Shown in pieces: positions 41,076 to 52,457 of a stretch of 64,000 nucleotides of DNA. The notes under the pieces were generated by a model. It was not told the origin of the DNA, did not search any database, and worked only from the letters and a program-made list of their open reading frames with translations. This DNA is from Lapillicoccus jejuensis. GTDB taxonomy: Bacteria; Actinomycetota; Actinomycetes; Actinomycetales; Dermatophilaceae. The stretch is taken from the NCBI RefSeq assembly GCF_006715055.1, contig NZ_VFMN01000001.1, positions 1,860,001 to 1,924,000 of the forward strand. Direction: 5' to 3'. Within the stretch, counting starts at the first letter, position 1. Every line of letters begins with the position of its first letter. A program made the position numbers and the translations under genes.

Positions 41076-42098
41076 ATGCCCATCGCCACCCCCGAGGTCT
41101 ACGCCGACATGCTGGACCGCGCGAAGGCCGGGAAGTTCGCCTACCCGGCCATCAACGTCTCGTCGTCGCAGACCCTCAACGCCGCCCTCAAGGGGTTCGC
41201 GGACGCGGGCAGCGACGGCATCATCCAGGTCTCGACCGGTGGCGCCGAGTACCTCTCCGGCTCGCTCAAGAGCATGGTCTCCGGCTCGCTGGCCTTCGCC
41301 GCCTACGCCGAGCAGGTCGCCAAGGACTACCCGGTCCACATCGCGCTGCACACCGACCACTGCCCGAAGGACAAGCTCGACGGCTTCGTCCGTCCGCTGC
41401 TCGCCGCGTCGACCGAGCGGGTGAAGCAGGGCGGGCTGCCGTGGTTCCAGTCGCACATGTGGGACGGCTCGGCCGTGCCGCTCGACGAGAACCTCGAGAT
41501 CGCCCGAGACCTGCTCGAGAAGTGCGTCGCCGCGAAGATCGTCCTCGAGATCGAGGTCGGGGTCGTCGGCGGCGAGGAGGACGGCGTCGTCGGCGAGATC
41601 AACGACAAGCTCTACTCGACCCCCGAGGACGCCATCGCCACCGCGAAGGCCCTCGGCACCGGCGAGAACGGCTACTTCATGACCGCCCTCACCTTCGGCA
41701 ACGTCCACGGCGTCTACAAGCCGGGCAACGTCAAGCTGCGCCCCGAGGTGCTCAAGGCGGCCCAGGACGCGGTCCACCGCGAGTTCTCCACGAGCGACGA
41801 CAAGCCGTTCCACCTCGTCTTCCACGGCGGCTCCGGCTCGGCCCCCGAGGAGATCGCCGAGGCGGTCTCGTACGGCGTCGTGAAGATGAACGTCGACACC
41901 GACACCCAGTACGCCTTCACCCGCCCGATCGCCGGCTGGATGCTCGCCAACTACGACGGCGTGCTGAAGATCGACGACGAGGTCGGCGACAAGAAGAAGT
42001 ACGACCCGCGTGCCTGGGGCAAGGCCGGCGAGGCCGGCATGTCGGCCCGCGTCGTCGAGGCCTGCGAGCACCTCGCCTCCGCCGGGAAGCACGCGTGA
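41076..42098 (+). CDS. fba: Class II fructose-bisphosphate aldolase
   Basis: 340 residues. Metal and substrate motifs: YPAINVSSSQTLNAAL, ALHTDHCPKDKLDGF (zinc His), EIEVGVVGGEEDGV, TFGNVHGVYKPGNVKL (zinc His), FHGGSGSAPEEIAEAV (zinc His) and KMNVDTDTQYAFTRPI. It splits fructose 1,6-bisphosphate into two triose phosphates in glycolysis. GAAGGAGAGCAG gives a strong ribosome binding site, in contrast to the leaderless genes around it. Its stop overlaps the DUF3151 gene start (GTGA), the common actinobacterial arrangement. Confidence 0.95.
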   Translation: MPIATPEVYADMLDRAKAGKFAYPAINVSSSQTLNAALKGFADAGSDGIIQVSTGGAEYLSGSLKSMVSGSLAFAAYAEQVAKDYPVHIALHTDHCPKDKLDGFVRPLLAASTERVKQGGLPWFQSHMWDGSAVPLDENLEIARDLLEKCVAAKIVLEIEVGVVGGEEDGVVGEINDKLYSTPEDAIATAKALGTGENGYFMTALTFGNVHGVYKPGNVKLRPEVLKAAQDAVHREFSTSDDKPFHLVFHGGSGSAPEEIAEAVSYGVVKMNVDTDTQYAFTRPIAGWMLANYDGVLKIDDEVGDKKKYDPRAWGKAGEAGMSARVVEACEHLASAGKHA

Positions 42099-42508
42099 GC
42101 GGGCTCGACGGGGGGCTGCTCGGCATCCCCGAGACCCGCCTGCCCGTCGACCCGGCGGCCGAGCGGCTCGCGGCCGGGGAGGACCCGGCCGCGGTCGCCG
42201 CGGACCACCCCACCTCGTCGCTGGCCTGGGCGACCCTCGCCGAGCAGGCGCTCGCCGCCGGCCGGACCGTCGAGGGCTACGCCTACGCGCGCACCGGGTA
42301 CCACCGCGGGCTCGACGCCCTGCGCCGCGCGGGCTGGCGCGGTCAGGGCCCCGTCCCGTGGTCGCACGAGCCGAACCGCGGCTTCCTGCGGGCGCTCGCC
42401 GCGCTCGGCCGGGCCGCACGCGGGATCGGCGAGCAGGACGAGGAGGCGCGGATCGCGACCTTCCTGCGGGACTCCTCGCGCGAGGCCGCCGAGGCCCTCG
42501 ACACCTGA
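42095..42508 (+). CDS. DUF3151 family protein
   Basis: 137 residues, all helical, the usual length for DUF3151. Recognisable stretches are LGIPETRLPVDPAAERLAAGEDPAAVAADHPTS (in part), YAYARTGYHRGLDALRRAGW and VPWSHEPNRGFLRALAALGRAA. The function is unknown. The GTG overlaps the fba stop, and fba-DUF3151 linkage is common in actinobacteria, so it may be tied to aldolase or glycolysis. Confidence 0.85.
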   Translation: MSGLDGGLLGIPETRLPVDPAAERLAAGEDPAAVAADHPTSSLAWATLAEQALAAGRTVEGYAYARTGYHRGLDALRRAGWRGQGPVPWSHEPNRGFLRALAALGRAARGIGEQDEEARIATFLRDSSREAAEALDT

Positions 42509-44997
<2,489 letters not shown>

Positions 44998-44999
44998 CC

Positions 45000-46223
45000 G
45001 TGCCCGCCGCCTACCACCCGAGGCCGCGCCGGGGCTGGCTCAACGACCCCAACGGGATGATCTTCCGCGGCGGGCGCTGGCACGTGTTCTTCCAGCACAA
45101 CCCGGCCGCCGCCCGGCACCACGCCATCGCCTGGGGGCACCTGTCGTCCGAGGACCTCGTGCGCTGGCACGCGCACCCGGTGGCCTTCGGGCCGGAGCCG
45201 GGCGCGGTCGACGCCTTCGGCTGCTGGAGCGGGGTCGCGACCGACCTCGGCGACCACGTCGCCGTGCTCTACACCGGCGCGGAGGTGACCCCGGCCGACA
45301 CCACGGTCTGCCTGCGCCGCTCGCTCGACGACGACCTCGAGACGTGGTCGGCACCGCAGGTCGTCGCCGCCCAGGCGCAGGTGCCCGCGGAGGTGGGGCT
45401 GGTCGAGATGCGGGACCCGTTCCTGCTCGAGGCCGGAGGGCGCCGGTGGGCGCTGCTGGGGGCCGCGCTCTCGGTCGAGGGCGAGCGGCGCCCGGCGCTG
45501 CTGCTGTGGGACGCGAGCGACCTCGAGCACTGGGAGTTCGCGGGCGTCTGGCTCGACCACACCGACCCGGTCCTCGCCGGCTGCGCGCCCGCCCAGATCT
45601 GGGAGTGCCCGCAGCTGCTCGACGTCGACGGCACCGCCGTCCTGCTCGTCTCGCGCTGGGTCGACGACCGGCTCGAGGGGGTCGCGCAGGTGCTCGGCGA
45701 GCTGGGCGTCGACGAGCAGGGCCGCCCGTCCTTCGCCGCCCGCGCCGGCGGCGACCTCGACTCCGGCCCGTCCTGCTACGCGCCGCAGGTCGCCGTCGAC
45801 GACGACGGCCCGTGGCTGCTCGGGTGGGTCAAGGAGGACGGCGTGCCGCAGCGCACCGACGGCACCGACGACCCGGACGCGCAGGTCGGCTGCCTCACCC
45901 TCGTGCGGCGGCCGGTCCTCGTGGAGGACGACGTGCGCTGGCGGACCGACCCCCGCTGCGAGGCGCTGCTCGGCGACCCGGTCGCGTGGGCCGACGGTGA
46001 CGAGGTCCCGGCGGCCGCGCAGGTCGTCGTACCGCGGGGTGGGCGGCTGGAGCGCGGCGGGACGTCGCTCGACCTGCCGCCCGGCGCGCAGGCCTGGGTC
46101 GACGGCGACGTCGTCGAGACCTACCCCGGCGACGCCGTCCCGGCGACCACCCGGGCCGCCGGCTCCGGTGGGTGGCGCCTGTCGGCGCAGCAGGCGCGGG
46201 TCCGGGTCGTCCGCACCCCCTGA
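45000..46223 (+). CDS. GH32 beta-fructosidase (sucrose or sucrose-6-phosphate hydrolase)
   Basis: 407 residues. The five-bladed propeller motifs are present: GWLNDPNGM (nucleophile Asp near 15), FFQHNP, ECWSG-like FGCWSGVAT, EMRDPFLLE (RDP) and the acid/base in IWECPQL near residue 204. A short C-terminal beta part closes it. It has no signal peptide, so it hydrolyses sucrose, its phosphate or short fructans inside the cell. The GTG is 3 bases after the purA stop, probably read through from purA; the link is positional only. The amylosucrase gene at 535-2484 uses the same sugar. Confidence 0.92.
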   Translation: MPAAYHPRPRRGWLNDPNGMIFRGGRWHVFFQHNPAAARHHAIAWGHLSSEDLVRWHAHPVAFGPEPGAVDAFGCWSGVATDLGDHVAVLYTGAEVTPADTTVCLRRSLDDDLETWSAPQVVAAQAQVPAEVGLVEMRDPFLLEAGGRRWALLGAALSVEGERRPALLLWDASDLEHWEFAGVWLDHTDPVLAGCAPAQIWECPQLLDVDGTAVLLVSRWVDDRLEGVAQVLGELGVDEQGRPSFAARAGGDLDSGPSCYAPQVAVDDDGPWLLGWVKEDGVPQRTDGTDDPDAQVGCLTLVRRPVLVEDDVRWRTDPRCEALLGDPVAWADGDEVPAAAQVVVPRGGRLERGGTSLDLPPGAQAWVDGDVVETYPGDAVPATTRAAGSGGWRLSAQQARVRVVRTP

Positions 46224-46334
46224 CCCGCTCCCTGGCCGCTCGGCAGGAAAGTCCGGTGCGGGAGGCAACCTCCCGGGGGGTCTGCGCGACCTCCTCCCGC
46301 GACCACCACCGACACGATGCTGAGGGGGACGACC

Positions 46335-46853
46335 ATGACGGTCGGCACAGCACACACCGTTCGCGAGGACGTCGACGTCCCCGCGATCTACCAGACCCAC
46401 TGGCGACCCATGGTCCGGCTGGCGCTCCTGCTGGTCGACGACGTCGCCGCCGCCGAGGACGTCGTCCAGGACGCCTTCATCGCGCTGCACCGGCAGCAGG
46501 ACCGGCTGCGCGACCCGCACGCCGCCATCGGCTACCTGCGCACCACGGTCGTCAACATGTCCCGCTCCGCCATCCGGCGCCGGGTCGTCGCCCGCAAGCA
46601 CCTGCGGGTCGCCGAGCCCGAGGGCCTGCCCGGCGCCGACGAGAACGTCGTCCTGCGCGAGGAGCACGCCGAGGTCCTCGCAGCCCTGCGCACCCTGCCC
46701 GACCGGCAGCGCGAGGTCCTCGTGCTGCGCTACTTCTCCGGGGTGTCGGAGAACGAGATCGCCGCGATCCTCGGCATCTCGACCGGCACCGTCAAGTCAA
46801 GCGCCAGCCGGGGCCTCGCCTCGCTGCGCACCGTCATGGGAGGCCGAGCATGA
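46335..46853 (+). CDS. SigE-family ECF sigma factor
   Basis: 172 residues. Region 2 (YQTHWRPMVRLALLLVDDVAAAEDVVQDAFIALHRQ) and region 4 (ALRTLPDRQREVLVLRYFSGVSENEIAAILGISTGTVKSSASRGLASLR) are complete and separated by a short linker. It would direct RNA polymerase to a small stress or envelope regulon. The ATG at 46335 is preferred over 46317 because GAGGGGGA lies in front of it. Its stop overlaps the start of a membrane protein gene (ATGA), which is likely to be its regulator. Confidence 0.9.
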   Translation: MTVGTAHTVREDVDVPAIYQTHWRPMVRLALLLVDDVAAAEDVVQDAFIALHRQQDRLRDPHAAIGYLRTTVVNMSRSAIRRRVVARKHLRVAEPEGLPGADENVVLREEHAEVLAALRTLPDRQREVLVLRYFSGVSENEIAAILGISTGTVKSSASRGLASLRTVMGGRA

Positions 46854-48130
46854 GCCCCTGGGACCCCCGTCGGCCGTCCGACGAGCACGACGACACCCCG
46901 TACGACGACACCCCGAGCCCTCAGGGCTCGCCCAGCCCGGAGACCGCCGACATGAGCCGCACACCCACCCCCGACCTGCCCCGCCTCCCCGAGCTGGGGG
47001 ACGACGACCTCGAGCGGCTGCTGCGCGGCGCCTTCGAGGAGCGGACCCGCGCCGAGGTCCCCGACGACCGGGTCCCGCCCGCCGTCGAGTGGCCGTCGGC
47101 CCGGGCCGCGCGCCGCACCTGGCTCACCCCGCTCGCCGTCGCCGCGAGCATCGCGGTCGTCGCCGCCGGGGGCGGGCTCGCGCTCGCCCAGCAGCACCGG
47201 ACCCAGGAGGCGCCGCCCGCGACGCAGACGGTCACCGCGGAGCCGACCTCGGCCTCGCCGACCTCCTCGACCGGCACCCCGAGCACCACGGCGACCGGGA
47301 CGGCGACCGGGACGGCGACCGCCACCGGGACCGGCACGGTAGCCCCGCCCGCCACGTCGAGCGCGCCCAGCTCGGCGACCACGACCCCGGCCCAGCGGGT
47401 GACCGCCGGGTCGGCGACGCTCCTCGTGCCCGCCGGCTACACCGTGACGCAGAAGAGCGCCCAGGGCGCCGCGGTCCCGACCTGGTGCCTCAACAGCCCC
47501 GGGACCGCCGACTGCGTCATCACGTTCATCGACTACCACGGCACGACGAGCCAGGCCCTCAGCTCCGACACCCCGGGCGGTTACGCCGCCAACCCGGAGT
47601 ACTGCGGCGCCGGCGTCGTCGACTCCAACCCCACCAAGCCGGGGACGTCCTCGGTGCAGCTCGTCGACTACAGCGAGGGGCAGTGGAGCGGCCGGGCCGC
47701 CGAGTTCCGGCACTGGAGGTACGACTGCACGGACGGCACGACGTACGACGTCGCGCAGTACACCGTGATGACGGCCGCGCCGTACGGTCTCTTCACCGAG
47801 AAGGCCAGCGCGGACGTCATCGCCACGATGGCGCAGGTCGTCGCCGGCTCGACCCTGCCCCCGGCCACCTCGAGCGTCCGGCTCTACGACCACGGCATCG
47901 TCCGCTCCGTGACGACCGCGCCGGACGGGTCCGCAGTCATCGCCGTGGACCGGGTCGTCATCGGCCGCGCTAATGGCAGCACGCAGACCTACCCCTACAC
48001 CGTGCCGAGCGGGACGACGTTCCCCGACCTCAAGGGGGGACCGGCCCCCCTCACCGCCGCCCAGCTGGACGGCAGGACCGTGACCCTGACGACCGACGGG
48101 TCGGTCGTCACCGAGGGCTACGCCTCCTGA
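46850..48130 (+). CDS. Single-pass membrane protein, probable anti-sigma partner
   Basis: 426 residues with no known domain by eye. The N-terminal ~85 residues are acidic and Pro-rich, then a helix near 95-115 (LTPLAVAASIAVVAAGGGLALA) crosses the membrane. Outside follows a Thr/Ala/Gly-rich linker (TATGTATGTATATGTG) and a ~240-residue domain with four Cys (WCLNSPGTADCVITF, EYCGAG, RYDCTDG). It is translationally coupled to the sigma gene, the classical place for an anti-sigma factor, but the zinc-binding anti-sigma motif is absent. The tail ends directly against the helD stop with no spacer. Confidence 0.7.
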   Translation: MSPWDPRRPSDEHDDTPYDDTPSPQGSPSPETADMSRTPTPDLPRLPELGDDDLERLLRGAFEERTRAEVPDDRVPPAVEWPSARAARRTWLTPLAVAASIAVVAAGGGLALAQQHRTQEAPPATQTVTAEPTSASPTSSTGTPSTTATGTATGTATATGTGTVAPPATSSAPSSATTTPAQRVTAGSATLLVPAGYTVTQKSAQGAAVPTWCLNSPGTADCVITFIDYHGTTSQALSSDTPGGYAANPEYCGAGVVDSNPTKPGTSSVQLVDYSEGQWSGRAAEFRHWRYDCTDGTTYDVAQYTVMTAAPYGLFTEKASADVIATMAQVVAGSTLPPATSSVRLYDHGIVRSVTTAPDGSAVIAVDRVVIGRANGSTQTYPYTVPSGTTFPDLKGGPAPLTAAQLDGRTVTLTTDGSVVTEGYAS

Positions 48131-50365
48131 TCAGCGCAGCACTGTCATCCGGTGCGCCGCCCGGGTCATCGCCACGTAGGTGACCCGGGCGCCGCCGGGT
48201 GACTCCGCGGTGATCCCGTCGGGGTCGACGAGGACGGTGGCGTCGTACTCCAGACCCTTGGTCGACATCGGGTTGGCGACCCGCACCCGGCCGGACGCGC
48301 TCCCGTCGAGGTCGGCCAGCCCGGCTGCCCACCGGTCCGGCGTGATGACGGCGACCGAGCCCTCGACCTCCTCGAGGAGGTCGTCGACGGCCGTCTTCAC
48401 GGCACGCCGTACGGCGTCGGGGGTGTCGCCCAGCGGCCGCTCCAGCGGCTCGACCCCCGTCTCGCGCACCGCCCGCGGGATGTCGGCGTCGGGCACGTGC
48501 CGACGCACGAACTCCTCGGCGTAGGCGAAGATCTCGCGGGCGTTGCGGTAGTTGGTGTCCATGTGGAAGCGGTGGCGCGGCAGCCGCGCGAACGCCTCCT
48601 CGCGGGCCGTCTCCGACTCCCGCGCGTCGGGCCAGGAGCTCTGCGCGGCGTCGCCGACGACGGTCCACGAGGCCCGGCGACCGCGGCGGCCCAGCATCCG
48701 CCACTGCATGGGGGAGAGGTCCTGCGCCTCGTCGACGAGGACGTGCGCGTACTCCTCGGGGCGGCCGACCGTCCCGACGAGCAGCCGGTCGCGCAGCGAC
48801 TGCGGCGTGGTCGTGTAGGCGCGCTCGGCCCGGTCGCCGCCGGGGGCCGGCTGGACCTCCGCGACGCCGAAGCGGCTGACGTCCTGGAGCTCCTCGATCT
48901 CGTAGAAGCCGCGCTCCTCGCGCTCGCCCTCCTGCACGCCGCCGAGCCGTGACGCCAGCTCGTCGACGAGGGCGGCGTCGGCGACCGACCAGGTGCCGGT
49001 GCCCAGGGCCGCCCGGAGCGACTCGCCGAGGACGCTCGACTCGCGTTCGTCGAGCAGGCCGCGGGTCGCCTCGCGCCGGCGGTCGTCGTCGGCCAGCCAG
49101 AGCAGCACCTCCCGCGGATCGAGCTGCGGCCACCAGGCCGTCATGAACGCGTCGACGTCACGGGAGTCGGCGAAGCGGTCGAGGAAGAGCGGGCGGTCGT
49201 CGTGCCCGCTCTGCCGGTAGGCCGCCTCGGCGAGCAGCAGCCGCGCGGCGGAGGCGCCGAGGTTGCGCTGGTGCCCGCGCAGCACGCGGCTGCGGACCTG
49301 CTCGAGCGCGCGCCGGTCGAGGCGCACGGCCTGGCCGGCGACGAAGACGCGCAGCTCGGTCGGGGAGTCCGGCGCGTCCATCCGCACGAGGCGGCCGAGG
49401 ACGGGCCGGATCCGCAGCGAGCCCTTGACGGCCGCCGCCTCGGGCGGGTCGAGCCGCTCGGTGCCGATCGCGTCGACGACGTCGCCGAGCGAGCGCAGCG
49501 CGACCGAGTCCTCTCCGAGCGAGGGCAGGACGCGCTCGATGTACGCGGTGTACGCGGCCGACGGGCCGACGACGAGGATCCCGCCGCTCTCGTAGCGGCG
49601 CCGGTCGGAGTAGAGCAGGTACGCCGCCCGGTGCAGCGCGACGACCGTCTTGCCCGTCCCAGGACCGCCGGTGATCTCGGCGACGCCGCGGCCCGGGGCG
49701 CGGATCGCCTCGTCCTGGTGGGCCTGGATGGTCGCGACGATGTCGCGCATCTGCGCGCCGCGGCTGCGGGTCAGGGCGGCCATCAGCGCGCCGTCACCGA
49801 CGACGACGAGGTCGTCGGGGGCCTCGGGGACCATGAGGTCGTCCTCGACCCCGACGACGTCGGCGCCCTTGCAGCGCAGCACCCGGCGGCGCAGCACGCC
49901 GAGCGGCTCGACCGGCGTGGCCCGGTAGAACGGCGAGGCCGCCGGGGCGCGCCAGTCGATGACGAGCGGCTCGTACTGGTCGTCGCGGACCCCGAGCCGG
50001 CCGATGTAGCGCACCTCGCGCTCGAGCGCGCCGTCCGTGGCGTCGGGGGCGCCGCGGACCGGCATGTCGAGGTCGAGCCGGCCGAAGACGAGGCCCTCGT
50101 ACTGGCTCTCGAGCGCGTGCCGGCGGCGGGCGGCGTGCAGGACGAGCGCGTCGCGCTCGAACAGACCGGTCAGCTCCTCGTCGCGGGCCTCGCCGACCCG
50201 GTCGGTGCGGCCGCGGGCGAGGCCGTCCGCCTCGACGGCGCCGGCGCGGACCCCGGCCTTGGCCAGCTCCTCGTACACCCGGTCGACGTGCCGCTGCTCG
50301 GCGGCGATCTCCTCCGCGACCTGCACGGCGACCGCCTGGTCGCCGCCCCCCTCGGTGCCGCTCAC
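48131..50365 (-). CDS. helD: HelD-type RNA polymerase recycling helicase (UvrD-like)
   Basis: 744 residues. The N-terminal coiled coil (about 1-80, EEIAAEQRHVDRVYEELAKAG) would enter the polymerase secondary channel. Then come YIGRLGVRDDQYEPLVIDWRAPAASPFYRAT, Walker A TGGPGTGKTVVALHRAAYLLY (near 235), VDEAQDLSPMQW (Walker B) and the late VTYVAMTRAAHRMTVL. This is the actinobacterial class II HelD layout. HelD frees stalled RNA polymerase from DNA; related HelR proteins also protect against rifamycins. The GTG start has GAGGCGGGGGA upstream. It is convergent with the sigma partner gene without any gap. Confidence 0.9.
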   Translation of the reverse strand: MSGTEGGGDQAVAVQVAEEIAAEQRHVDRVYEELAKAGVRAGAVEADGLARGRTDRVGEARDEELTGLFERDALVLHAARRRHALESQYEGLVFGRLDLDMPVRGAPDATDGALEREVRYIGRLGVRDDQYEPLVIDWRAPAASPFYRATPVEPLGVLRRRVLRCKGADVVGVEDDLMVPEAPDDLVVVGDGALMAALTRSRGAQMRDIVATIQAHQDEAIRAPGRGVAEITGGPGTGKTVVALHRAAYLLYSDRRRYESGGILVVGPSAAYTAYIERVLPSLGEDSVALRSLGDVVDAIGTERLDPPEAAAVKGSLRIRPVLGRLVRMDAPDSPTELRVFVAGQAVRLDRRALEQVRSRVLRGHQRNLGASAARLLLAEAAYRQSGHDDRPLFLDRFADSRDVDAFMTAWWPQLDPREVLLWLADDDRRREATRGLLDERESSVLGESLRAALGTGTWSVADAALVDELASRLGGVQEGEREERGFYEIEELQDVSRFGVAEVQPAPGGDRAERAYTTTPQSLRDRLLVGTVGRPEEYAHVLVDEAQDLSPMQWRMLGRRGRRASWTVVGDAAQSSWPDARESETAREEAFARLPRHRFHMDTNYRNAREIFAYAEEFVRRHVPDADIPRAVRETGVEPLERPLGDTPDAVRRAVKTAVDDLLEEVEGSVAVITPDRWAAGLADLDGSASGRVRVANPMSTKGLEYDATVLVDPDGITAESPGGARVTYVAMTRAAHRMTVLR

Positions 50366-50462
50366 GCGTCCCCCGCCTCTTCTGCCGTGCCGTGCTGACC
50401 GTGATCGTCCGGTGGTGCGGGCGCCGACCGGGCGCCGCGACCCTCGGGCCGACCGTCGAGTC

Positions 50463-50468
50463 TAGTCT
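50463..50468 (+). promoter_or_regulatory. -10 box (TAGTCT) of a leaderless promoter
   Basis: TAGTCT is 6 bases before the GTG at 50475. Confidence 0.5.
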
Positions 50469-50474
50469 GGCGGC

Positions 50475-51122
50475 GTGCCGCGCCCCGCCGTCCGTCCACC
50501 GTCCGGGCAGCCGCTGGTGGGCAGGGTCGTGCGGCTGGACCCGGTGTCCGTCGGCGACGTCGACGGCCTGCACGACGTGTGGTCCGACCCGGAGGTCTAC
50601 CGGCACGGCTTCCTCATGGCCCGCCCGCCGGCGGACCGGGACGAGGCGGCGGCGATGGTCGCGGCGCAGCTCGACGCCCGCCCGTCGCGGTGGGCCTACA
50701 CGGTGCGGCTCGTCGACGACTCCCCGCTCGGCCCGGCCGGCACCGTCGTCGGCACCAGCTCGCTCGGCGACGTCGACCTCGGGAACGAGCACGTCCACCT
50801 CGGCTGGACGACCTACGGCTCGCGCTGGTGGGGCACCGCCGTCAACCCCGAGACCAAGCTGCTCCTGCTCGGCCACGCGGTCGACGACTGCGGCTTCGGC
50901 CGGGTCCGGATCCAGACCGACGTGCTCAACGAGCGCTCGCAGGCCGCCATCGCCCGGCTCGGCGCGGTCCGCGAGGGGGTCCTGCGCCGGGTCGTCCGCC
51001 GCGCCGACGGCACCTGGCGCGACACCGTGGTCTTCTCCGTCCTGCACGACGAGTGGCCGAGCGTCCGCGCCGGGCTGCTCGAGCGGGTCGACCGGGCGCT
51101 CGCCCAGCCGTCGGCGGGCTGA
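50475..51122 (+). CDS. GNAT family N-acetyltransferase (RimJ/RimL-like)
   Basis: 215 residues. The GNAT core is VGRVVRLDPVSVGDVDGLHDVWSDPEVYRHG, then VGTSSLGDVDLGNEHVHLGWTTYGSRWWGTAVNPETKLLLLGHAVDD (acetyl-CoA loop and following helix) and FGRVRIQTDVLNERSQAAIARLGAVREGVLR. The last pattern is that of RimJ/RimL-type acetyltransferases. The acceptor may be a protein N-terminus, an amine or an antibiotic. Leaderless GTG start after TAGTCT; convergent with the LuxR-tailed regulator gene. Confidence 0.88.
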   Translation: MPRPAVRPPSGQPLVGRVVRLDPVSVGDVDGLHDVWSDPEVYRHGFLMARPPADRDEAAAMVAAQLDARPSRWAYTVRLVDDSPLGPAGTVVGTSSLGDVDLGNEHVHLGWTTYGSRWWGTAVNPETKLLLLGHAVDDCGFGRVRIQTDVLNERSQAAIARLGAVREGVLRRVVRRADGTWRDTVVFSVLHDEWPSVRAGLLERVDRALAQPSAG

Positions 51123-51124
51123 GC

Positions 51125-51168
51125 GGGCGCCGTACGGGGTCCTGCGCCCCCGCGTCCGTACGACGCCC
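51125..51168. terminator. 44-nt hairpin of GTACG-centred arms between convergent genes
   Basis: The arms GGGCGCCGTACGG (51125-51137) and CCGTACGACGCCC (51156-51168) pair at 12 of 13 positions. It has the same length as the GCGTCCG hairpins but a different sequence. It probably terminates both flanking genes. Confidence 0.65.
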
Positions 51169-51174
51169 CGTGGC

Positions 51175-52221
51175 TCAGAGCCAGCCGCGCCGCACCGCCT
51201 GCGCCCCGGCCTGGAACCGGGTGCCGGCGCCCAGCCGGTCGAGCAGCGAGCGGATCCGGCGCTCTACCGTGCGCTGGGACACGCCCGTCTGCCGGGCGAT
51301 CGAGGCGTCGGCGACGCCGGCGGCGAGCAGCCGCAGGATGGTCAGGTCGCGCCGGTCGACCTCGTCGGTGACCGACCCGCGGTCCACCGGCGACGACAGC
51401 TCCCACAGCCGCTCGAAGAGCCGGCGGACGCCGCCGACCAGCCCGGGGGTGTGCAGCACGACCCCGACCGGGGCGTCGTCGGCGCCCTCCGGCGCGTCGC
51501 TCTCGGCCCCGGTCCACTCGACCAGGCACACGGAGTCGTCGACGAGCACGAGGCTGAACGGCACGCGCAGGAAGAAGCGCTGCTCCTCGCCGCCGGCCCG
51601 CCGGGCCCGCATGACCTCGTCGGCCCCCTCCTCGTCGAGGACGTCGGTGTCCCAGATCGTGCGGTGCCGCAGCGGCTGCGAGTCGAGGCCGACGGTCGGC
51701 TCGCGCTGGGACTCGAGCGGGGCCGCGAGCAGCTGCTGCGTGCGCGCGCTCGTGGCCCGGACGACGCAGATCTGCTCGAGCCCGCCGGCGACGAGCACGT
51801 TGGTCTGGGAGGCGACCTCGTCGAGGTCGTGGAGCAGCGTGATCCCCGAGTCGGGGTCGCGGCGGCGGGCGCGCGCGTTGAAGAAGACCTGGGTGAGGTC
51901 GTGCGCCGTCGCGCGGACGACCGCGGCCCGGCGCTCGAGGTCCGAGGCGAGCTGCGGCATGGCCGTCAGGGGCGGCGGCACGTCGATCTCGCCGGTCGGG
52001 CCGGGGCGCACCAGCCCGCGCTGGGCGAGCAGGGCGAGGGCTGGGTCGAGCACCCCCGCCGGGATGCCCTGCGCGATGAGCAGCGCCCGGGACGGGCGCG
52101 GGACCCGGAGCACGGACAGGTAGACGCGTGACGCGGCCGCCTCGAGGGCGCTGTCGCCGATGGCCGAGGCGATCGCCTCGGCGTGATCGTCGGCCGGGAT
52201 GGACACGACGGACCTCCACAT
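51175..52221 (-). CDS. TrmB-like regulator with LuxR-type C-terminus
   Basis: 348 residues. An N-terminal winged helix of TrmB type (DSALEAAASRVYLSVLRVPRPSRALLIAQGIPAGVLDPALALLAQRGLVR, about 18-68), a central sensor domain, and a LuxR helix-turn-helix (LTILRLLAAGVADASIARQTGVSQRTVERRIRSLLDRLGAGTRFQAGAQAV) at the end. It shares the tail pattern GAxTRFQxGAQAVR with the protein at 42710-43588. The start at 52221 (ATG) or 52206 (GTG) is uncertain. The AT-richer upstream gap to 52457 should hold its promoter. Confidence 0.82.
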   Translation of the reverse strand: MWRSVVSIPADDHAEAIASAIGDSALEAAASRVYLSVLRVPRPSRALLIAQGIPAGVLDPALALLAQRGLVRPGPTGEIDVPPPLTAMPQLASDLERRAAVVRATAHDLTQVFFNARARRRDPDSGITLLHDLDEVASQTNVLVAGGLEQICVVRATSARTQQLLAAPLESQREPTVGLDSQPLRHRTIWDTDVLDEEGADEVMRARRAGGEEQRFFLRVPFSLVLVDDSVCLVEWTGAESDAPEGADDAPVGVVLHTPGLVGGVRRLFERLWELSSPVDRGSVTDEVDRRDLTILRLLAAGVADASIARQTGVSQRTVERRIRSLLDRLGAGTRFQAGAQAVRRGWL

Positions 52222-52445
52222 GGTGCCTGTCCCCGAGGCTTGTGGCGGGATGCCGACACTGACTTTACCCCGCCAGGCCACAGCATGTTGTGAGGACGCT
52301 GAATTTGCCAAGGTGTGATCAGGCGGGCGCGGGGTAGACCTGGCGAGCGCCACCACAGACTGCGCGGTGTTCCCGGGTGATTGTCCCCCCTGCCTCTCGG
52401 GAGCACCGCGCTCTGCGTTGTCCGGCCCCCGTCGTGCGGGGCCCC
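52222..52445. promoter_or_regulatory. Divergent intergenic region of the TrmB/LuxR gene and purD
   Basis: About 220 bases, partly AT-rich. On the minus strand GTAAAGT (complement of 52263-52269) is a reasonable -10 for the regulator. A CACAGCATGTTGTG near-palindrome lies near 52280-52293. No ORF or strong hairpin is seen; no purine riboswitch fold was recognised. Confidence 0.4.
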
Positions 52446-52451
52446 TAGGGT
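52446..52451 (+). promoter_or_regulatory. -10 box (TAGGGT) of a leaderless promoter
   Basis: TAGGGT is 6 bases before the GTG of purD at 52458. Confidence 0.5.
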
Positions 52452-52457
52452 TGGGCC

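Noticed and set aside
46247-46262. GGAAAGTCCGG resembling the conserved core of RNase P RNA
   Set aside because: Only this word matches; the gap to the next gene is about 110 bases, far too short for the ~400-base RNA, and no other conserved segment is present.
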